A stretch of DNA of 64,000 bases from Flagellimonas nanhaiensis (GCF_003382275.1 NZ_QTJX01000003.1:124001-188000); one strand, 5' to 3'; counted from the stretch's first letter, positions 43,193 to 53,135 are shown. Notes: generated by a model from the sequence alone, not told the origin. Numbers and translations: made by a program.

Positions 43193-44812
43193 ATGGGAAT
43201 ATTTTATTTTTTTGGCACACAATTACTTTCATCAACACAAATAATTGCTTCTTCTTCAGAAAAAGGATTGGACGAAAGAATCAATGAAGGCTTTATGCCT
43301 TTTGCTATTTGGTGGGAAAAATTGATCTTGGCTGAGGTGGCAATTTTTGGCAATGGAATTCCTTTGGTGTTGATTCTTCTCATCTTGGGCGCTCTTTTTT
43401 TTACTCTCTATTTCGGTTTCGTCAATATCCGTCATTTTCCAACAGCGATACAGGTGGTTAGGGGAAAATATGATGAGCTTGAGAAGGAGAAGTCAGTGTT
43501 GAAGACCATCGTGCATGAGGTCGATGGAGATGTAAAAGGAACTATTAAGGATGAGGGTCATCTGGGAGAGGTCAATCACTTTCAAGCTTTGGCAACCGCA
43601 GTTTCCGGTACTGTTGGTCTTGGTAATATTGCACTGGTTGCCGTTGCCATATCTATTGGAGGACCTGGAGCCACTTTTTGGATGGTTCTGGCCGGGTTGT
43701 TAGGAATGTCCACAAAATTTGTGGAATGTACCCTAGGGGTAAAATACCGTGATATTGATAAAGACGGGACGGTTTTTGGTGGGCCAATGTATTATTTGTC
43801 CAAGGGACTTAAGGAAAGAGGGCTGGGGCATTTAGGGAAATTTTTGGCCATAATCTTTGCGGTCCTCTGTGTGGGGGCATCTTTTGGCGGGGGTAATGCT
43901 TTTCAGAGCAATCAGGCTGCAGCCCAGATCATAGGGCTGTTTGGACTTACCGGTTCAGCAACAGGAAGTATAATAGGGTTGGTGTTTGCAGTTTTGGCAG
44001 GAATCGTGATTATTGGAGGAATCAAAAGAATTGCCAAAGTAACTGAAAAAGTAGTGCCCTTTATGGCAATTCTATATGTGGGTGCCGCACTGTTCATTAT
44101 TTTTTCCAAAATTGATATCGTTGATGAAGCTATCGCCCAGATTTTTTCGGAAGCTTTTTCACCGAGGGCCACGATCACAGGAGGATTTGCCGGCGTGATG
44201 ATTCAGGGTTTTAGGCGTGCAGCATTTTCAAACGAGGCGGGAGCTGGCTCGGCCGCCATAGCACACTCCGCAGTGAATACCGCCTACCCGGCTTCAGAAG
44301 GGTTGGTGGGGCTGTTGGAACCTTTTATTGATACTGTTTTGGTCTGCACTATGACCGCAGTGGTCATTATTCTGTTTAATATGGATGGTACATTTATGTA
44401 CGGAAATGTAGTGGACGGTCAGGCACTTTTAAAAGATGGAAGCCGCTTGGGAGGTGTCAATATTACTTCGCTGGCCTTTGAGGATTCAATCAAAGGTTCC
44501 TCATATGTTTTGATGGTTGCGGTTTGCCTATTTGCCTTTTCCACTATTCTATCTTGGTCTTATTATGGACTTCAGGCTTGGAAATATCTCTTCGGTCGTG
44601 GAAAGCTTACCGATTTGACCTATAAATTGTTGTTTCTGGTTTTTACGGTTTTGGGAGCTGCAATCACGTTGGATGCGGTTATAAAATTCTCCGATGCCAT
44701 GATATTGGCCTTGGTGTTTCCGAATATGATTGGGCTATTGATTCTGTTTCCCAAAGTGAAAGCTGAATTCACAAAATACATCACTTTGGTGTCAAAAAAG
44801 AAATCAGAATAA
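43193..44812 (+). CDS. Sodium:alanine symporter family (AGCS) transporter
   Basis: A 539-residue AGCS transporter for uptake of alanine or glycine with Na+. Motifs are ALATAVSGTVGLGNIALVAV (Na+/substrate region), PGATFWMVLAGLLGMSTKF, GGPMYYLSKGL, ASFGGGNAFQSNQAA and RRAAFSNEAGAGSAAIAHSA. Relative to classical members it has an extra N-terminal hydrophobic stretch that may be a signal sequence (1-20) and a hydrophilic insertion EVDGDVKGTIKDEGHLGEV. The ATG is used because a TGA lies in frame just upstream. About 10-11 helices. A terminator hairpin follows the stop. Confidence 0.94.
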   Translation: MGIFYFFGTQLLSSTQIIASSSEKGLDERINEGFMPFAIWWEKLILAEVAIFGNGIPLVLILLILGALFFTLYFGFVNIRHFPTAIQVVRGKYDELEKEKSVLKTIVHEVDGDVKGTIKDEGHLGEVNHFQALATAVSGTVGLGNIALVAVAISIGGPGATFWMVLAGLLGMSTKFVECTLGVKYRDIDKDGTVFGGPMYYLSKGLKERGLGHLGKFLAIIFAVLCVGASFGGGNAFQSNQAAAQIIGLFGLTGSATGSIIGLVFAVLAGIVIIGGIKRIAKVTEKVVPFMAILYVGAALFIIFSKIDIVDEAIAQIFSEAFSPRATITGGFAGVMIQGFRRAAFSNEAGAGSAAIAHSAVNTAYPASEGLVGLLEPFIDTVLVCTMTAVVIILFNMDGTFMYGNVVDGQALLKDGSRLGGVNITSLAFEDSIKGSSYVLMVAVCLFAFSTILSWSYYGLQAWKYLFGRGKLTDLTYKLLFLVFTVLGAAITLDAVIKFSDAMILALVFPNMIGLLILFPKVKAEFTKYITLVSKKKSE

Positions 44813-44827
44813 AAAAGAGTATGGTTG

Positions 44828-44852
44828 GATGAACCTATGGTTCATCTTTTTT
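44828..44852 (+). terminator. Terminator of the AGCS symporter gene
   Basis: GATGAACC (44828-44835) and GGTTCATC (44839-44846) form an 8-bp stem with a three-base loop, then six T. The stem contains the stop codon of the small convergent gene on the minus strand. Confidence 0.85.
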
Positions 44853-44993
44853 GATGGATTTTAAAGTGTATTTATCATAAGCTGCGACATCAAAAATTTT
44901 TGATTGCCCAGTTTTCAACCATCGCTTATAGATCAGCTTGCCGTTCATGTAAACGTAAAGCTCGTCGTTTTTTATTTCCTTACTGTAGGCCAT
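44835..44993 (-). CDS. Small hypothetical protein (52 residues)
   Basis: Reading the minus strand from the ATG complement at 44991-44993 gives a 52-residue protein beginning MAYSKEIKNDELYVYMNGK and ending KSIKKDEP at a TAG. It has an N-terminal charged part, a beta-hairpin-like LYVYMNGKLIYKRW, and the segment SKIFDVAAYDKYTL; no signal peptide or helix. The composition is protein-like, and the gap between the symporter and the PA14 protein is otherwise unexplained. Its stop lies inside the symporter terminator. It follows the PA14 gene by 86 nt on the same strand. Function unknown; it could be spurious. Confidence 0.5.
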   Translation of the reverse strand: MAYSKEIKNDELYVYMNGKLIYKRWLKTGQSKIFDVAAYDKYTLKSIKKDEP

Positions 44994-45079
44994 TATTGGT
45001 GGAAAGGTAATTTATATGCCAATTTAACGCATGAATCGGAAAGTTTAGACCCCTGCATCTCGGAATGTCACGGTGTTGA

Positions 45080-47566
45080 TCAGTTCCTATTGACCCTGTG
45101 TGTAATTCTTCGGTTGGTAATAACGGTTCCAACGTTTATGGACAAGGTGGCATTGTTAGAGGTGATTGCGCTACATGATGCAGCTGCATTGGAAGCTATC
45201 ACTCGATAGATGTACCCATTTTTGTCCGTCCCCGGATTGGTAACGGTCAAGTTTGCTGTTTGGGTGCCGGTGTAATCAGCTCCGTCCGCTATTGGATTAA
45301 AATTGGAACCACCATCTGTACTCACTTCCCATTGATAGGTGTCAGGACCACTGGTTGTCACGGAGAAATTGCCATTATTTCCTGTAATTATGGTTTGATC
45401 GCTCGGTTGGGCAGTGAAGGAAAAGGGTGTAACGGTTATGGTTTGTTGCACATCGGTTGTATTGCCCATGGCATCCGTAACCCGATAGGTTCTGGTTATA
45501 ATTTCGGGATTGGTTCCTCCATCACTAACATCACTGACATGTGTTACAGTTGGACTGGGGTCGCAATTATCCGCTTCATCAGTAATGATGTTGATATCGG
45601 CTGCGGGAATATCGGCACTGCAATACACTGTGATTGGAGTCGGGGTGCTGGCCGTTGGAGCTGTTGTGTCAACAGTAATTGTTGCGGTGGCCGAAATATT
45701 GGGAGCAGCAGGGTCGCCCGGCATGCCTCCGTACTCCACCAAATAGCCTTGGGGCTGATATACACCACTTGAGGCGCCCGTGTTTGAAAGATCGTTCCAT
45801 GACCCATCCGGGCCAACACCCGGTGCGGTAATATGGGCGTAATCCTCATTACCTGATTGGTTGGGCTCTCCAGTGTTCCAAAACTCGAAACCAAATGCGG
45901 TTCCTCCGGAAGTTCCACGCCAGAAAAGCGTTCCTGCTTCAGGTCCTGTGACCCAAAGCCAATCTCCTTCAGTAGCTTCATCACTGGCACCGATCCAACC
46001 GGCACCTGGAGCTTGACTTCCCACTAGGGTTGCTTCGTCTTGGGCACCTATGGTCACCAAATATCCTTGAAGTCCATAGAAAGTGCGCAGCGCTGCGGCA
46101 TCTCGAGCGGATGTCCAGGTAATCCCCAATGCGGGTACATATTCGTAATAGTGACCCGTGGAGGCAAGGTAGTTTGCCTCGTTCAATACCGTTGAAAAGG
46201 TTCGGGTCTCTCCAGAAGAAACGGTTGCTGTAGTCTGAAAAACAACATCGAGTAGGGCGGCTTCAAATTCTGCAAGCGTTGCCGGACCTGTCAGGGTCAG
46301 TCTTCCTTCGGAAACATCCCAACTTGGGGTTATATTAGGGTGGCTTCCGGTCAAGGATAACTGGTCACCTGTATTGTCGTAGTTTGCGGTAATCTGAACA
46401 TAAGCTGCATCTAAAGTGGTATCATCCGGGTCGGTAATAGATACACTTTCAATTATTTGGATGGTGGAACCCGGACAGAATATTTGGTCTCCTGTTGCTG
46501 TAATACTTGGAGGTTCATCAGGAACAACCGGTACTCCACAATTGGAATACAGACTGCTAAAGGGAACATTCTGTTTGGAGATTGAAGGGCCTTCGTATTG
46601 CACGGTTAAAGCTTCGGCTCCGCCATTTTCAAAAAACACTACGATGATATCGTGTAAACCAGTGGTCAATGAAACCGTTCCCGATCTTTCCTGCATTCCA
46701 TGGAGGCCATCATTGCTCACAATTTCGGTTCCATCAATATAAAGTTTTGAACCGTCATCGGAAGAGGTATAGAAAGTATAAGAACCTGGGGTATCTATCT
46801 GAATGTATCCGATATAGCGAATGCTGAATGTATTTGTGTCACCTGGATCTTCTTGATTTTGTAACGCATCGACATCAAAACTGCTAAAAACTCCTGTGCC
46901 CAAAGCACCCGATGTTGGAATATTATCCACGGTATTCCCGGAGGGAACGCTGTCATAAAACTCAAAATCCACTTCCCCAGAACATAAGGGGAGTGTACCC
47001 TCTACCAAAACATTGTCTATATAGTAGTGCTCGTTATTGGAGGTATTGTACATGCGGACCCTGATTTCCAAGGTGGAACCTGTTGTTGGTAGGTTTACAG
47101 TGTATGAGGGGTCCAAGGGGTCAGAGGGACTTGCGTCACCCGAAGCATTTTCAAATTCTGTCCAGGCACCAGCACTGTCAATACGATATTCCCCAATAAA
47201 ATAATCCGAACCCTGCTCAAAGTTGTTGGCGTTGTTCACCGTTACATCCATACTGAAACTCACCGAAGTATATCCGTAGATGTTGATAGCCCCCGTGGCC
47301 CAGGTACTTTCCGCATCCAAATTTCGGCCCCGTATAAATCCGTTTCTCACATTGAGCCTCCCAGGGCGGTCGGTGGTCCAGTCGGTATAGGCTGCGCCTG
47401 TTGCCGTACCGCTTTCCGTTCCGTTGGCGTAACTATTAAAATCTTCACTCCAAATGGTGGTTTGTGCACAAAGAGAAAGTGTGCCCCATAAAAAGAAAAT
47501 GGGAACAAGTATGCGTGAAAAAGATAAGCGCTTAACCTTTCTGGATGTGAAAGGGGATATCTCCAT
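45080..47566 (-). CDS. Secreted multi-domain protein with PA14 and C-type lectin-like domains
   Basis: An 828-residue exported protein; the signal peptide ends at LSLCAQ-TT. Following are a jelly-roll-like domain (about 40-195, EDFNSYANGT), a PA14-type domain (about 205-345, DTPGSYTFYTSSDDGSKLYIDG), a cadherin-like strand region (about 355-455), a C-type lectin-like domain (about 470-610, YLVTIGAQDEATLVG, WIGASDEATEGDWLWVTG, FWNTGEPNQSGNEDYAHI, WNDLSN), and two Ig-like repeats (about 635-815). It probably binds sugars at the cell surface. It ends in a short basic tail NRRITHRVNRN and shows no type IX secretion C-terminal domain that I can recognise. Confidence 0.82.
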   Translation of the reverse strand: MEISPFTSRKVKRLSFSRILVPIFFLWGTLSLCAQTTIWSEDFNSYANGTESGTATGAAYTDWTTDRPGRLNVRNGFIRGRNLDAESTWATGAINIYGYTSVSFSMDVTVNNANNFEQGSDYFIGEYRIDSAGAWTEFENASGDASPSDPLDPSYTVNLPTTGSTLEIRVRMYNTSNNEHYYIDNVLVEGTLPLCSGEVDFEFYDSVPSGNTVDNIPTSGALGTGVFSSFDVDALQNQEDPGDTNTFSIRYIGYIQIDTPGSYTFYTSSDDGSKLYIDGTEIVSNDGLHGMQERSGTVSLTTGLHDIIVVFFENGGAEALTVQYEGPSISKQNVPFSSLYSNCGVPVVPDEPPSITATGDQIFCPGSTIQIIESVSITDPDDTTLDAAYVQITANYDNTGDQLSLTGSHPNITPSWDVSEGRLTLTGPATLAEFEAALLDVVFQTTATVSSGETRTFSTVLNEANYLASTGHYYEYVPALGITWTSARDAAALRTFYGLQGYLVTIGAQDEATLVGSQAPGAGWIGASDEATEGDWLWVTGPEAGTLFWRGTSGGTAFGFEFWNTGEPNQSGNEDYAHITAPGVGPDGSWNDLSNTGASSGVYQPQGYLVEYGGMPGDPAAPNISATATITVDTTAPTASTPTPITVYCSADIPAADINIITDEADNCDPSPTVTHVSDVSDGGTNPEIITRTYRVTDAMGNTTDVQQTITVTPFSFTAQPSDQTIITGNNGNFSVTTSGPDTYQWEVSTDGGSNFNPIADGADYTGTQTANLTVTNPGTDKNGYIYRVIASNAAASCSAITSNNATLSINVGTVITNRRITHRVNRN

Positions 47567-47773
47567 GCTAACGGTTTCTGAAACACAAAGCTAGGTAGGA
47601 AAACCGCTACGGAAAATAATTGTTGTGAAACAAGGGAATATGGATGTTAACTTCAAAGTTGAGATATTCTTTTTTTACTTCTGAATTGCTAGGTGAAATC
47701 TATAAACAGATTATAAAATGAATTCATATTTCAATTTTTCACAATCCTTAAATTTGTTCGTAAGCAATTTTAT

Positions 47774-48460
47774 ATGAAGGCATTATCAAAAACTGTAAAA
47801 AGGTTGTATAAAATCAGGTTTGAAATTTTTCTGACCACACAGCTCCTCATACTGTTCGGTTCTTTGATTGTACCAGCAGATTTTTTTGAATTCACTGTTT
47901 TACCCTTACTGTATTTGATCAGTATTTTGGCAGGAATCCTTATGATTTCCAAACGCAAAAAACTAACATGGTTCTTTATCCTGTTATTTGCCGTTTCTGT
48001 TGGCATTTTTGGTAGCTCCATGATCTATCGTCAGGAATCCCAGGCCAATATTCTAATGCGATTGTCCATTTACTTTGTCTTTCATATTGTTGTTGCATGG
48101 AATATTGTCCAGCAAGTGTGGCGGGCAAAAAGAGTCAACAAAAATGTAATCTTGGGATTGATGAGCGGTTATATCTCGTTGGGTTTTTTGGCTTTCTTTC
48201 TTTTTATGTCCATAGAGTTGACCCATCCCGGAGCATTCCAAGGGGCTCTGTTGCAATCAAAAGATTTTGTAGGTTTTAGTGAAGCCATTTTGTACTATTC
48301 GTATATCACGTTATTGACCATTGGCTACGGTGAAATCATTCCTGTTATTCCTATTGCCCAAAAAGCTGCAATGCTGGTTGGACTTGTTGGACAGTTCTAT
48401 CTGGTTATCGTTACCGCCGTGGTTGTGGAAAAGTACATTCGGCATTCGGCAGACAATTGA
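47774..48460 (+). CDS. Two-helix-pore potassium channel family protein
   Basis: A 228-residue membrane protein with about six helices. Near the C-terminus the pore loop has the selectivity filter T182-I-G-Y-G-E187, preceded by LYYSYITLL and followed by a last helix LVGLVGQFYLVIVTAVVV, as in K+ channels. The first four helices do not have the regular Arg series of a voltage sensor, and no cytoplasmic regulatory domain follows. It probably conducts K+ passively. A TAAATTTG -7 match lies 17 nt upstream (47749-47756). The surrounding genes give no further hint. Confidence 0.88.
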   Translation: MKALSKTVKRLYKIRFEIFLTTQLLILFGSLIVPADFFEFTVLPLLYLISILAGILMISKRKKLTWFFILLFAVSVGIFGSSMIYRQESQANILMRLSIYFVFHIVVAWNIVQQVWRAKRVNKNVILGLMSGYISLGFLAFFLFMSIELTHPGAFQGALLQSKDFVGFSEAILYYSYITLLTIGYGEIIPVIPIAQKAAMLVGLVGQFYLVIVTAVVVEKYIRHSADN

Positions 48461-48514
48461 AACATAAAGTATTCTTCTTGAATTAAATCCATTTATTAAT
48501 GGGCGTTATATGGC

Positions 48515-48545
48515 TTGTGGAAACGATATTTATGTCCTATATTTG
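48515..48545 (+). promoter_or_regulatory. Candidate rimP-nusA-infB promoter
   Basis: TTG (48515-48517), 20 nt, then TATATTTG (48538-48545), an exact TAnnTTTG match. The RNA would start near 48552, leaving about 60 nt of leader before rimP. Confidence 0.55.
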
Positions 48546-48574
48546 CACCACTGAACGGATATAGAAGTATTCAT

Positions 48575-48600
48575 GAGGGGACTTTGGGTCCCCTCTTTTA
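48575..48600 (+). promoter_or_regulatory. Terminator-like hairpin in the rimP-nusA-infB leader
   Basis: GAGGGGAC (48575-48582) and GTCCCCTC (48588-48595) form a perfect 8-bp stem with a five-base loop, followed by TTTTATT. It lies between the candidate promoter and the rimP start, so it could terminate before the operon or regulate it; a role for NusA itself is an attractive guess. Confidence 0.6.
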
Positions 48601-48612
48601 TTACTTGAATTT

Positions 48613-49074
48613 ATGCTTAAGGAGAAAGTAAGGTCTTTGTTGGACAAGGCACTGGAAGAGCATCCAACCTTGTTTTTGATTGATTTTACTGTAGGTGGCG
48701 ACAATACAGTTAGGGTGGTTCTTGATGGTGATGATGGGGTCAATCTTCAGGACTGTATGAAAATCAGTAGAGCCATTGAGCACAATCTGGACAGGGAAGA
48801 AGAGGATTTTTCCTTGGAAGTCACCTCCGCAGGAGCAACATCGCCATTAATCCTTCCGCGTCAGTACAAAAAGAATATTGGTAGAAAATTAAAGGTCAGG
48901 ACCAAAGAGGAAGAATGTGAGGGAACCCTGACCCAGACCACAGAAAATAGTATTACCCTAGAATGGAAGGCGCGTGAGCCCAAACCAGTGGGTAAAGGAA
49001 AAGTTACAGTACAGAAAAAGCAGGAGATTGCATTTTCTGACATCCAAGAAGCAAAAGTTGTATTAAAATTTTAA
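48613..49074 (+). CDS. rimP: Ribosome maturation factor RimP
   Basis: A 153-residue RimP. The N-terminal domain has LFLIDFTVGGDNTVRVVLDGDDGVN and the DCMKISRAIEHNLDREEEDFSLEVTSAGA segment typical of the family; the C-terminal SH3-like domain (about 90-153) has the Q-Y-K-K-N-I-G-R-K-L start. It assists 16S rRNA/30S assembly in the cytoplasm. It leads the rimP-nusA-infB operon, a conserved arrangement, with nusA 13 nt downstream. Transcription probably starts at the TATATTTG box with the leader hairpin. Confidence 0.95.
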   Translation: MLKEKVRSLLDKALEEHPTLFLIDFTVGGDNTVRVVLDGDDGVNLQDCMKISRAIEHNLDREEEDFSLEVTSAGATSPLILPRQYKKNIGRKLKVRTKEEECEGTLTQTTENSITLEWKAREPKPVGKGKVTVQKKQEIAFSDIQEAKVVLKF

Positions 49075-49087
49075 TTGTAGTTCAAAA

Positions 49088-50320
49088 ATGGAAAACCTAG
49101 CGCTCATCGAATCCTTTTCAGAATTCAAGGACGATAAGTTTATAGACAGGGTGACCTTAATGGCCATTTTGGAGGATGTATTCCGAAATGCACTAAAGAA
49201 AAAGTTCGGTTCCGATGAGAACTTTGATATCATCATTAACCCAGACAAAGGTGATTTGGAGATTTGGAGGAACAGAGTGGTTGTTGAAGATGGAGAAGTA
49301 GAAGAGCCCAATGAGGAAATTTCACTCACAGAGGCCCGCAAGATCGAGCCGGATTTTGAAGTGGGAGAAGATGTTTCCGAAGAAGTAAAACTTATGGATT
49401 TGGGAAGAAGGGCGATCTTGGCATTGCGTCAAAACCTGATTTCTAAGATACATGAGCATGATAACACTACCATCTACAAGCAATTCAAAGACCTGGAAGG
49501 TGAGATTTACACTGCTGAGGTACATCACATTCGCCATAAGGCCATAATTCTTTTGGACGATGAAGGCAACGAGATCATTCTTCCCAAAGAAAAGCAGATT
49601 CCATCTGACTTTTTTAGAAAAGGGGACAATGTCAGGGGAATTATTGAGAGTGTAGAGCTAAAAGGGAACAAGCCGGCAATAATTATGTCGAGGACTTCCC
49701 CGATCTTTTTGGAGCAATTGTTCTTCCAGGAAATTCCTGAGGTTTTTGATGGGCTTATTACCATCAAAAAGGCAGTTAGAATCCCTGGGGAAAAAGCAAA
49801 AGTGGCTGTGGATTCCTATGATGATAGAATAGACCCGGTTGGTGCTTGTGTTGGTATGAAGGGATCCCGTATCCATGGAATTGTCCGTGAATTGGGTAAC
49901 GAGAATATTGATGTGATCAATTGGACCAACAATCCACAATTAATGGTGACACGTGCTTTGAGTCCGGCCAGGGTATCTTCGGTAAAGTTGAACGATGAAA
50001 AGAAAACTGCGCAAGTATACCTTAAGCCAGAAGAAGTTTCCAAAGCTATTGGACGAGGAGGGCATAACATTAGATTGGCAGGGCAACTTACAGGATATGA
50101 GATAGATGTGTTCCGTGAAGGAGTAGAGGAAGATGTAGAGTTGACCGAGTTCTCCGATGAGATTGAAGGATGGGTGATTGAGGAGTTCAAGAAGATTGGA
50201 CTGGATACGGCAAGAAGCGTCTTGGAACAAGATGTGGATGACCTTGTTAAAAGGACGGATTTAGAAGAAGAGACCGTTCAAGATGTAGTGCGCATTCTCA
50301 AGGAAGAATTTGAAGATTAA
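49088..50320 (+). CDS. nusA: Transcription factor NusA
   Basis: A 410-residue NusA. The N-terminal RNA-polymerase-binding domain (1-125) has FDIIINPDKGDLEIWR, followed by an S1 domain (about 130-200, GEIYTAEVHHIRHK), KH1 (about 235-300, KGSRIHGIVRELGNENIDVI) and KH2 (about 305-370, KAIGRGGHNIRLAGQLTGYE). It is shorter than the 495-residue E. coli protein because the C-terminal acidic repeats are replaced by a single short helical part, which is usual in Bacteroidota. It modulates pausing, termination and antitermination. It is in the middle of the operon, 43 nt before infB. Confidence 0.97.
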   Translation: MENLALIESFSEFKDDKFIDRVTLMAILEDVFRNALKKKFGSDENFDIIINPDKGDLEIWRNRVVVEDGEVEEPNEEISLTEARKIEPDFEVGEDVSEEVKLMDLGRRAILALRQNLISKIHEHDNTTIYKQFKDLEGEIYTAEVHHIRHKAIILLDDEGNEIILPKEKQIPSDFFRKGDNVRGIIESVELKGNKPAIIMSRTSPIFLEQLFFQEIPEVFDGLITIKKAVRIPGEKAKVAVDSYDDRIDPVGACVGMKGSRIHGIVRELGNENIDVINWTNNPQLMVTRALSPARVSSVKLNDEKKTAQVYLKPEEVSKAIGRGGHNIRLAGQLTGYEIDVFREGVEEDVELTEFSDEIEGWVIEEFKKIGLDTARSVLEQDVDDLVKRTDLEEETVQDVVRILKEEFED

Positions 50321-50363
50321 ACTATATATTAGCAGCGAATTTTAGGGCAAGCAAAAATAATTT

Positions 50364-53084
50364 ATGGCAGGAAACCCAACAATACGACTTAATAAGGTTC
50401 TTAGGGAATTGAATATTTCTCTGGATCGGGCGGTAGACTACCTAGCTTCAAAAGGCCATGAGGTAGAGGCAAGGCCTACCACCAAGATCACGGATGAGGT
50501 GTATCAAGTACTGTTGGATGAATTCCAAACGGATAAGAGCAAAAAAGTGGCTTCCAAGGAAGTAGGAGAGGAGAAGCGGAAGGAAAAAGAAGCGCTCAGA
50601 ATCCAAATGGAACAGGAGCAAGAAGAAAAAAGACTTGCCCGGGAAAAGAAAAGTGCAGAACAGGTCATCAAGGCCAAAGCGGAGCTTTCAGGACCTAAGA
50701 CAGTCGGAAAGATAGACTTGGACAAAAAACCTGAAAAAGAAAAAGTTGAAGACCAACCCAAAGAAGAGGCGCCAGTAGCCGAAGCCGAAGTGGAAAAGGC
50801 ACCTGAGAAGAAGGAAGCAGCGGTCAAAGAAGCTCCAGTTCCAGCTCCGGCTTCAAAAGAAACTGAAAAAGCCAAGCCCAAAGAGGATGTTGAAGAGCAA
50901 CCCAAGGAGCCTGAAACAATTCGTACGCAGTACAAAAAACTTAGTGGTCCTAAAATAACTGGGGATAAAATTGACCTTTCCCAATTCAATAAGCCCAAGA
51001 AGAAGAAGGAAGAGCCCAAAAAAGATGATAAGGCTTCAGGTGATGCAAGTTCTGATCGCAAGAAAAGAAGAAAAAGGATTGTAAGTAAAAATGCCCAGCC
51101 TGGAAATGGACGTCAACAAAGAGGTGGAAATGGACCAGGAAGAAGAGGCGGACAACGTACATCGGTTCCTAAGGTTGAGCCGACTGATGAAGAAGTACAA
51201 AAACAGGTAAGGGAGACCCTGGAAAAACTTCAGGGAAAATCCAATAAAGGGAAAGGGGCCAAATATAGAAGAGAGAAAAGAGATCTCCATCGTCAGCAGA
51301 CCGAAAAGGATTTGGAGCAACAAGAGTTGGAGAGCAAAATCCTTAAAGTCACCGAATTTGTAACGGTGAACGAAGTGGCCACCATGATGAGTGTGTCCAC
51401 AACCCAGATTATTTCTGCTTGTATGTCATTGGGAATCATGGTGACCATGAACCAGCGATTGGATGCAGAGACCTTGGCTATTGTTGCAGAAGAATTTGGC
51501 TATGAAGTTGAATTTGTCACTGCTGAAATTGAGGAGTCAATTGAAGAGGTGGAAGATGCTCCAGAAGATTTGAAATTGAGGGCGCCCATTGTTACGGTAA
51601 TGGGACATGTTGACCATGGTAAGACCTCTTTATTGGATTATATCCGAGAAGAGAACGTGATAGCAGGAGAAAGTGGAGGTATCACCCAGCACATTGGAGC
51701 CTATGGGGTTACTTTGGAAGATGGACAAAAGATTACGTTTTTGGATACTCCCGGTCACGAAGCCTTTACCGCAATGCGTGCACGTGGAGCCCAGGTTACG
51801 GATATTGCCATTATTGTAATTGCTGCGGATGATGATATCATGCCTCAGACTAAGGAGGCCATCAGTCATGCTCAAGCTGCGGGTGTTCCTATTGTATTTG
51901 CAATAAATAAAGTTGATAAGCAAACAGCCAATCCAGATAAAATTAAGGAAGGGCTGGCATCAATGAACCTATTGGTGGAAGATTGGGGAGGTAAAATCCA
52001 ATCCCATGATATTTCGGCCAAAACGGGACAAGGAGTAAAAGAGTTACTCGAAAAAGTATTGTTGGAGGCCGAATTGTTGGAGTTGAAAGCAAACCCGGAC
52101 CGATTGGCAACAGGAACCGTTGTAGAGGCATTTTTGGACAAGGGCCGTGGATATGTATCCACAATTTTGGTCCAGAACGGTACTTTGGAAATAGGAGACT
52201 ATGTATTGGCGGGAACTTGCAGTGGTAAGGTAAAGGCTATGCAAGATGAGCGCGGAAAGAATATAAAAAAGGCAGGTCCTGCAACACCAATTTCTATTTT
52301 GGGATTGGATGGCGCACCTCAAGCAGGTGATCGATTCAATGTGTTGGAAGATGAAAGGGAGGCCAAACAAATTGCGGCTAAACGTTCACAATTACAACGT
52401 GAGCAATCGGTAAGGACTCAGCGTCATATTACCTTGGACGAGATTGGACGAAGGATAGCATTGGGAGACTTCCAGGAGTTGAACATCATCTTGAAAGGAG
52501 ATGTGGATGGTTCTGTGGAAGCACTTACGGACTCCTTCCAGAAGTTGTCCACCGATGAGATCCAGGTGAATATCATCCACAAGGCAGTAGGGGCCATCAC
52601 AGAGTCTGATGTTCTGTTGGCAAGTGCGTCCGATGCTGTTATTATTGGTTTCAACGTTAGACCTATGGGTAATGCCAGGGCTGTTGCTGACAAAGAGGAA
52701 ATTGATATCAGAACCTATTCCATTATCTATGATGCGATCAACGACCTCAAAGATGCCATGGAAGGAATGTTGTCTCCAGAAATGAAAGAAGAGGTCACTG
52801 GAAATGCAGAAATACGAGAGACCTTCAAGATTTCAAAAGTTGGAACAATTGCAGGTTGTATGGTTACCAGCGGAAAAGTGTTCAGAAATTCACAGATACG
52901 ACTTATCAGGGATGGAGTGGTCATTTTTACAGGAGAGTTGTCTTCTTTGAAGCGTTTCAAGGACGATGTCAAAGAAGTATCCAAAGGATATGATTGTGGA
53001 CTTCAAGTCAAAAACTACAATGACGTTAAGGAAGGCGATATAATTGAAGCGTTCCAGGAAGTAGCGGTCAAGAAGAAATTATAA
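50364..53084 (+). CDS. infB: Translation initiation factor IF-2
   Basis: A 906-residue IF-2. Residues 1-55 form the IF2N module ([24 protein letters not shown]). The next 270 residues are a Lys/Glu/Pro/Ala-rich linker ending in a Gly/Arg-rich patch ([17 protein letters not shown]). A second N-terminal-like module is near 325-390. The G domain starts near 405: [12 protein letters not shown] (G1), [10 protein letters not shown] (G2), DTPGHEAF (G3), FAINKVDK (G4), with the IF-2 beta-barrels and the fMet-tRNA-binding C-terminus after it. It loads initiator tRNA. A UUCG-loop terminator follows. Confidence 0.98.
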   Translation: MAGNPTIRLNKVLRELNISLDRAVDYLASKGHEVEARPTTKITDEVYQVLLDEFQTDKSKKVASKEVGEEKRKEKEALRIQMEQEQEEKRLAREKKSAEQVIKAKAELSGPKTVGKIDLDKKPEKEKVEDQPKEEAPVAEAEVEKAPEKKEAAVKEAPVPAPASKETEKAKPKEDVEEQPKEPETIRTQYKKLSGPKITGDKIDLSQFNKPKKKKEEPKKDDKASGDASSDRKKRRKRIVSKNAQPGNGRQQRGGNGPGRRGGQRTSVPKVEPTDEEVQKQVRETLEKLQGKSNKGKGAKYRREKRDLHRQQTEKDLEQQELESKILKVTEFVTVNEVATMMSVSTTQIISACMSLGIMVTMNQRLDAETLAIVAEEFGYEVEFVTAEIEESIEEVEDAPEDLKLRAPIVTVMGHVDHGKTSLLDYIREENVIAGESGGITQHIGAYGVTLEDGQKITFLDTPGHEAFTAMRARGAQVTDIAIIVIAADDDIMPQTKEAISHAQAAGVPIVFAINKVDKQTANPDKIKEGLASMNLLVEDWGGKIQSHDISAKTGQGVKELLEKVLLEAELLELKANPDRLATGTVVEAFLDKGRGYVSTILVQNGTLEIGDYVLAGTCSGKVKAMQDERGKNIKKAGPATPISILGLDGAPQAGDRFNVLEDEREAKQIAAKRSQLQREQSVRTQRHITLDEIGRRIALGDFQELNIILKGDVDGSVEALTDSFQKLSTDEIQVNIIHKAVGAITESDVLLASASDAVIIGFNVRPMGNARAVADKEEIDIRTYSIIYDAINDLKDAMEGMLSPEMKEEVTGNAEIRETFKISKVGTIAGCMVTSGKVFRNSQIRLIRDGVVIFTGELSSLKRFKDDVKEVSKGYDCGLQVKNYNDVKEGDIIEAFQEVAVKKKL

Positions 53085-53110
53085 TAAGATTGAAATATCG
53101 AAAAAAGAAA

Positions 53111-53135
53111 ATCCCGCTTCGGCGGGATTTTTTTA
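53111..53135. terminator. Terminator after infB
   Basis: ATCCCGC, a TTCG tetraloop, then GCGGGAT and seven T. The A-run on the left makes it usable from the minus strand as well, for the convergent SPOR protein gene. Confidence 0.92.

Noticed and set aside
43169..43195. Frameshifted upstream start for the AGCS transporter (GTG with hydrophobic codons)
   Set aside because: The GTG is in another frame, and a TGA stands in frame just before the ATG at 43193; the ATG product already has a plausible N-terminus.
44904..45209. 101-residue plus-strand open frame after the symporter
   Set aside because: It is opposite the small 52-residue frame and the 3' end of the PA14 gene and has no recognisable features.
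50504..51061. 185-residue open frame on the minus strand inside infB
   Set aside because: It mirrors the Lys/Glu-rich low-complexity linker of IF-2 and has a Ser/Leu/Ala-rich composition without any motif; it is a shadow frame.
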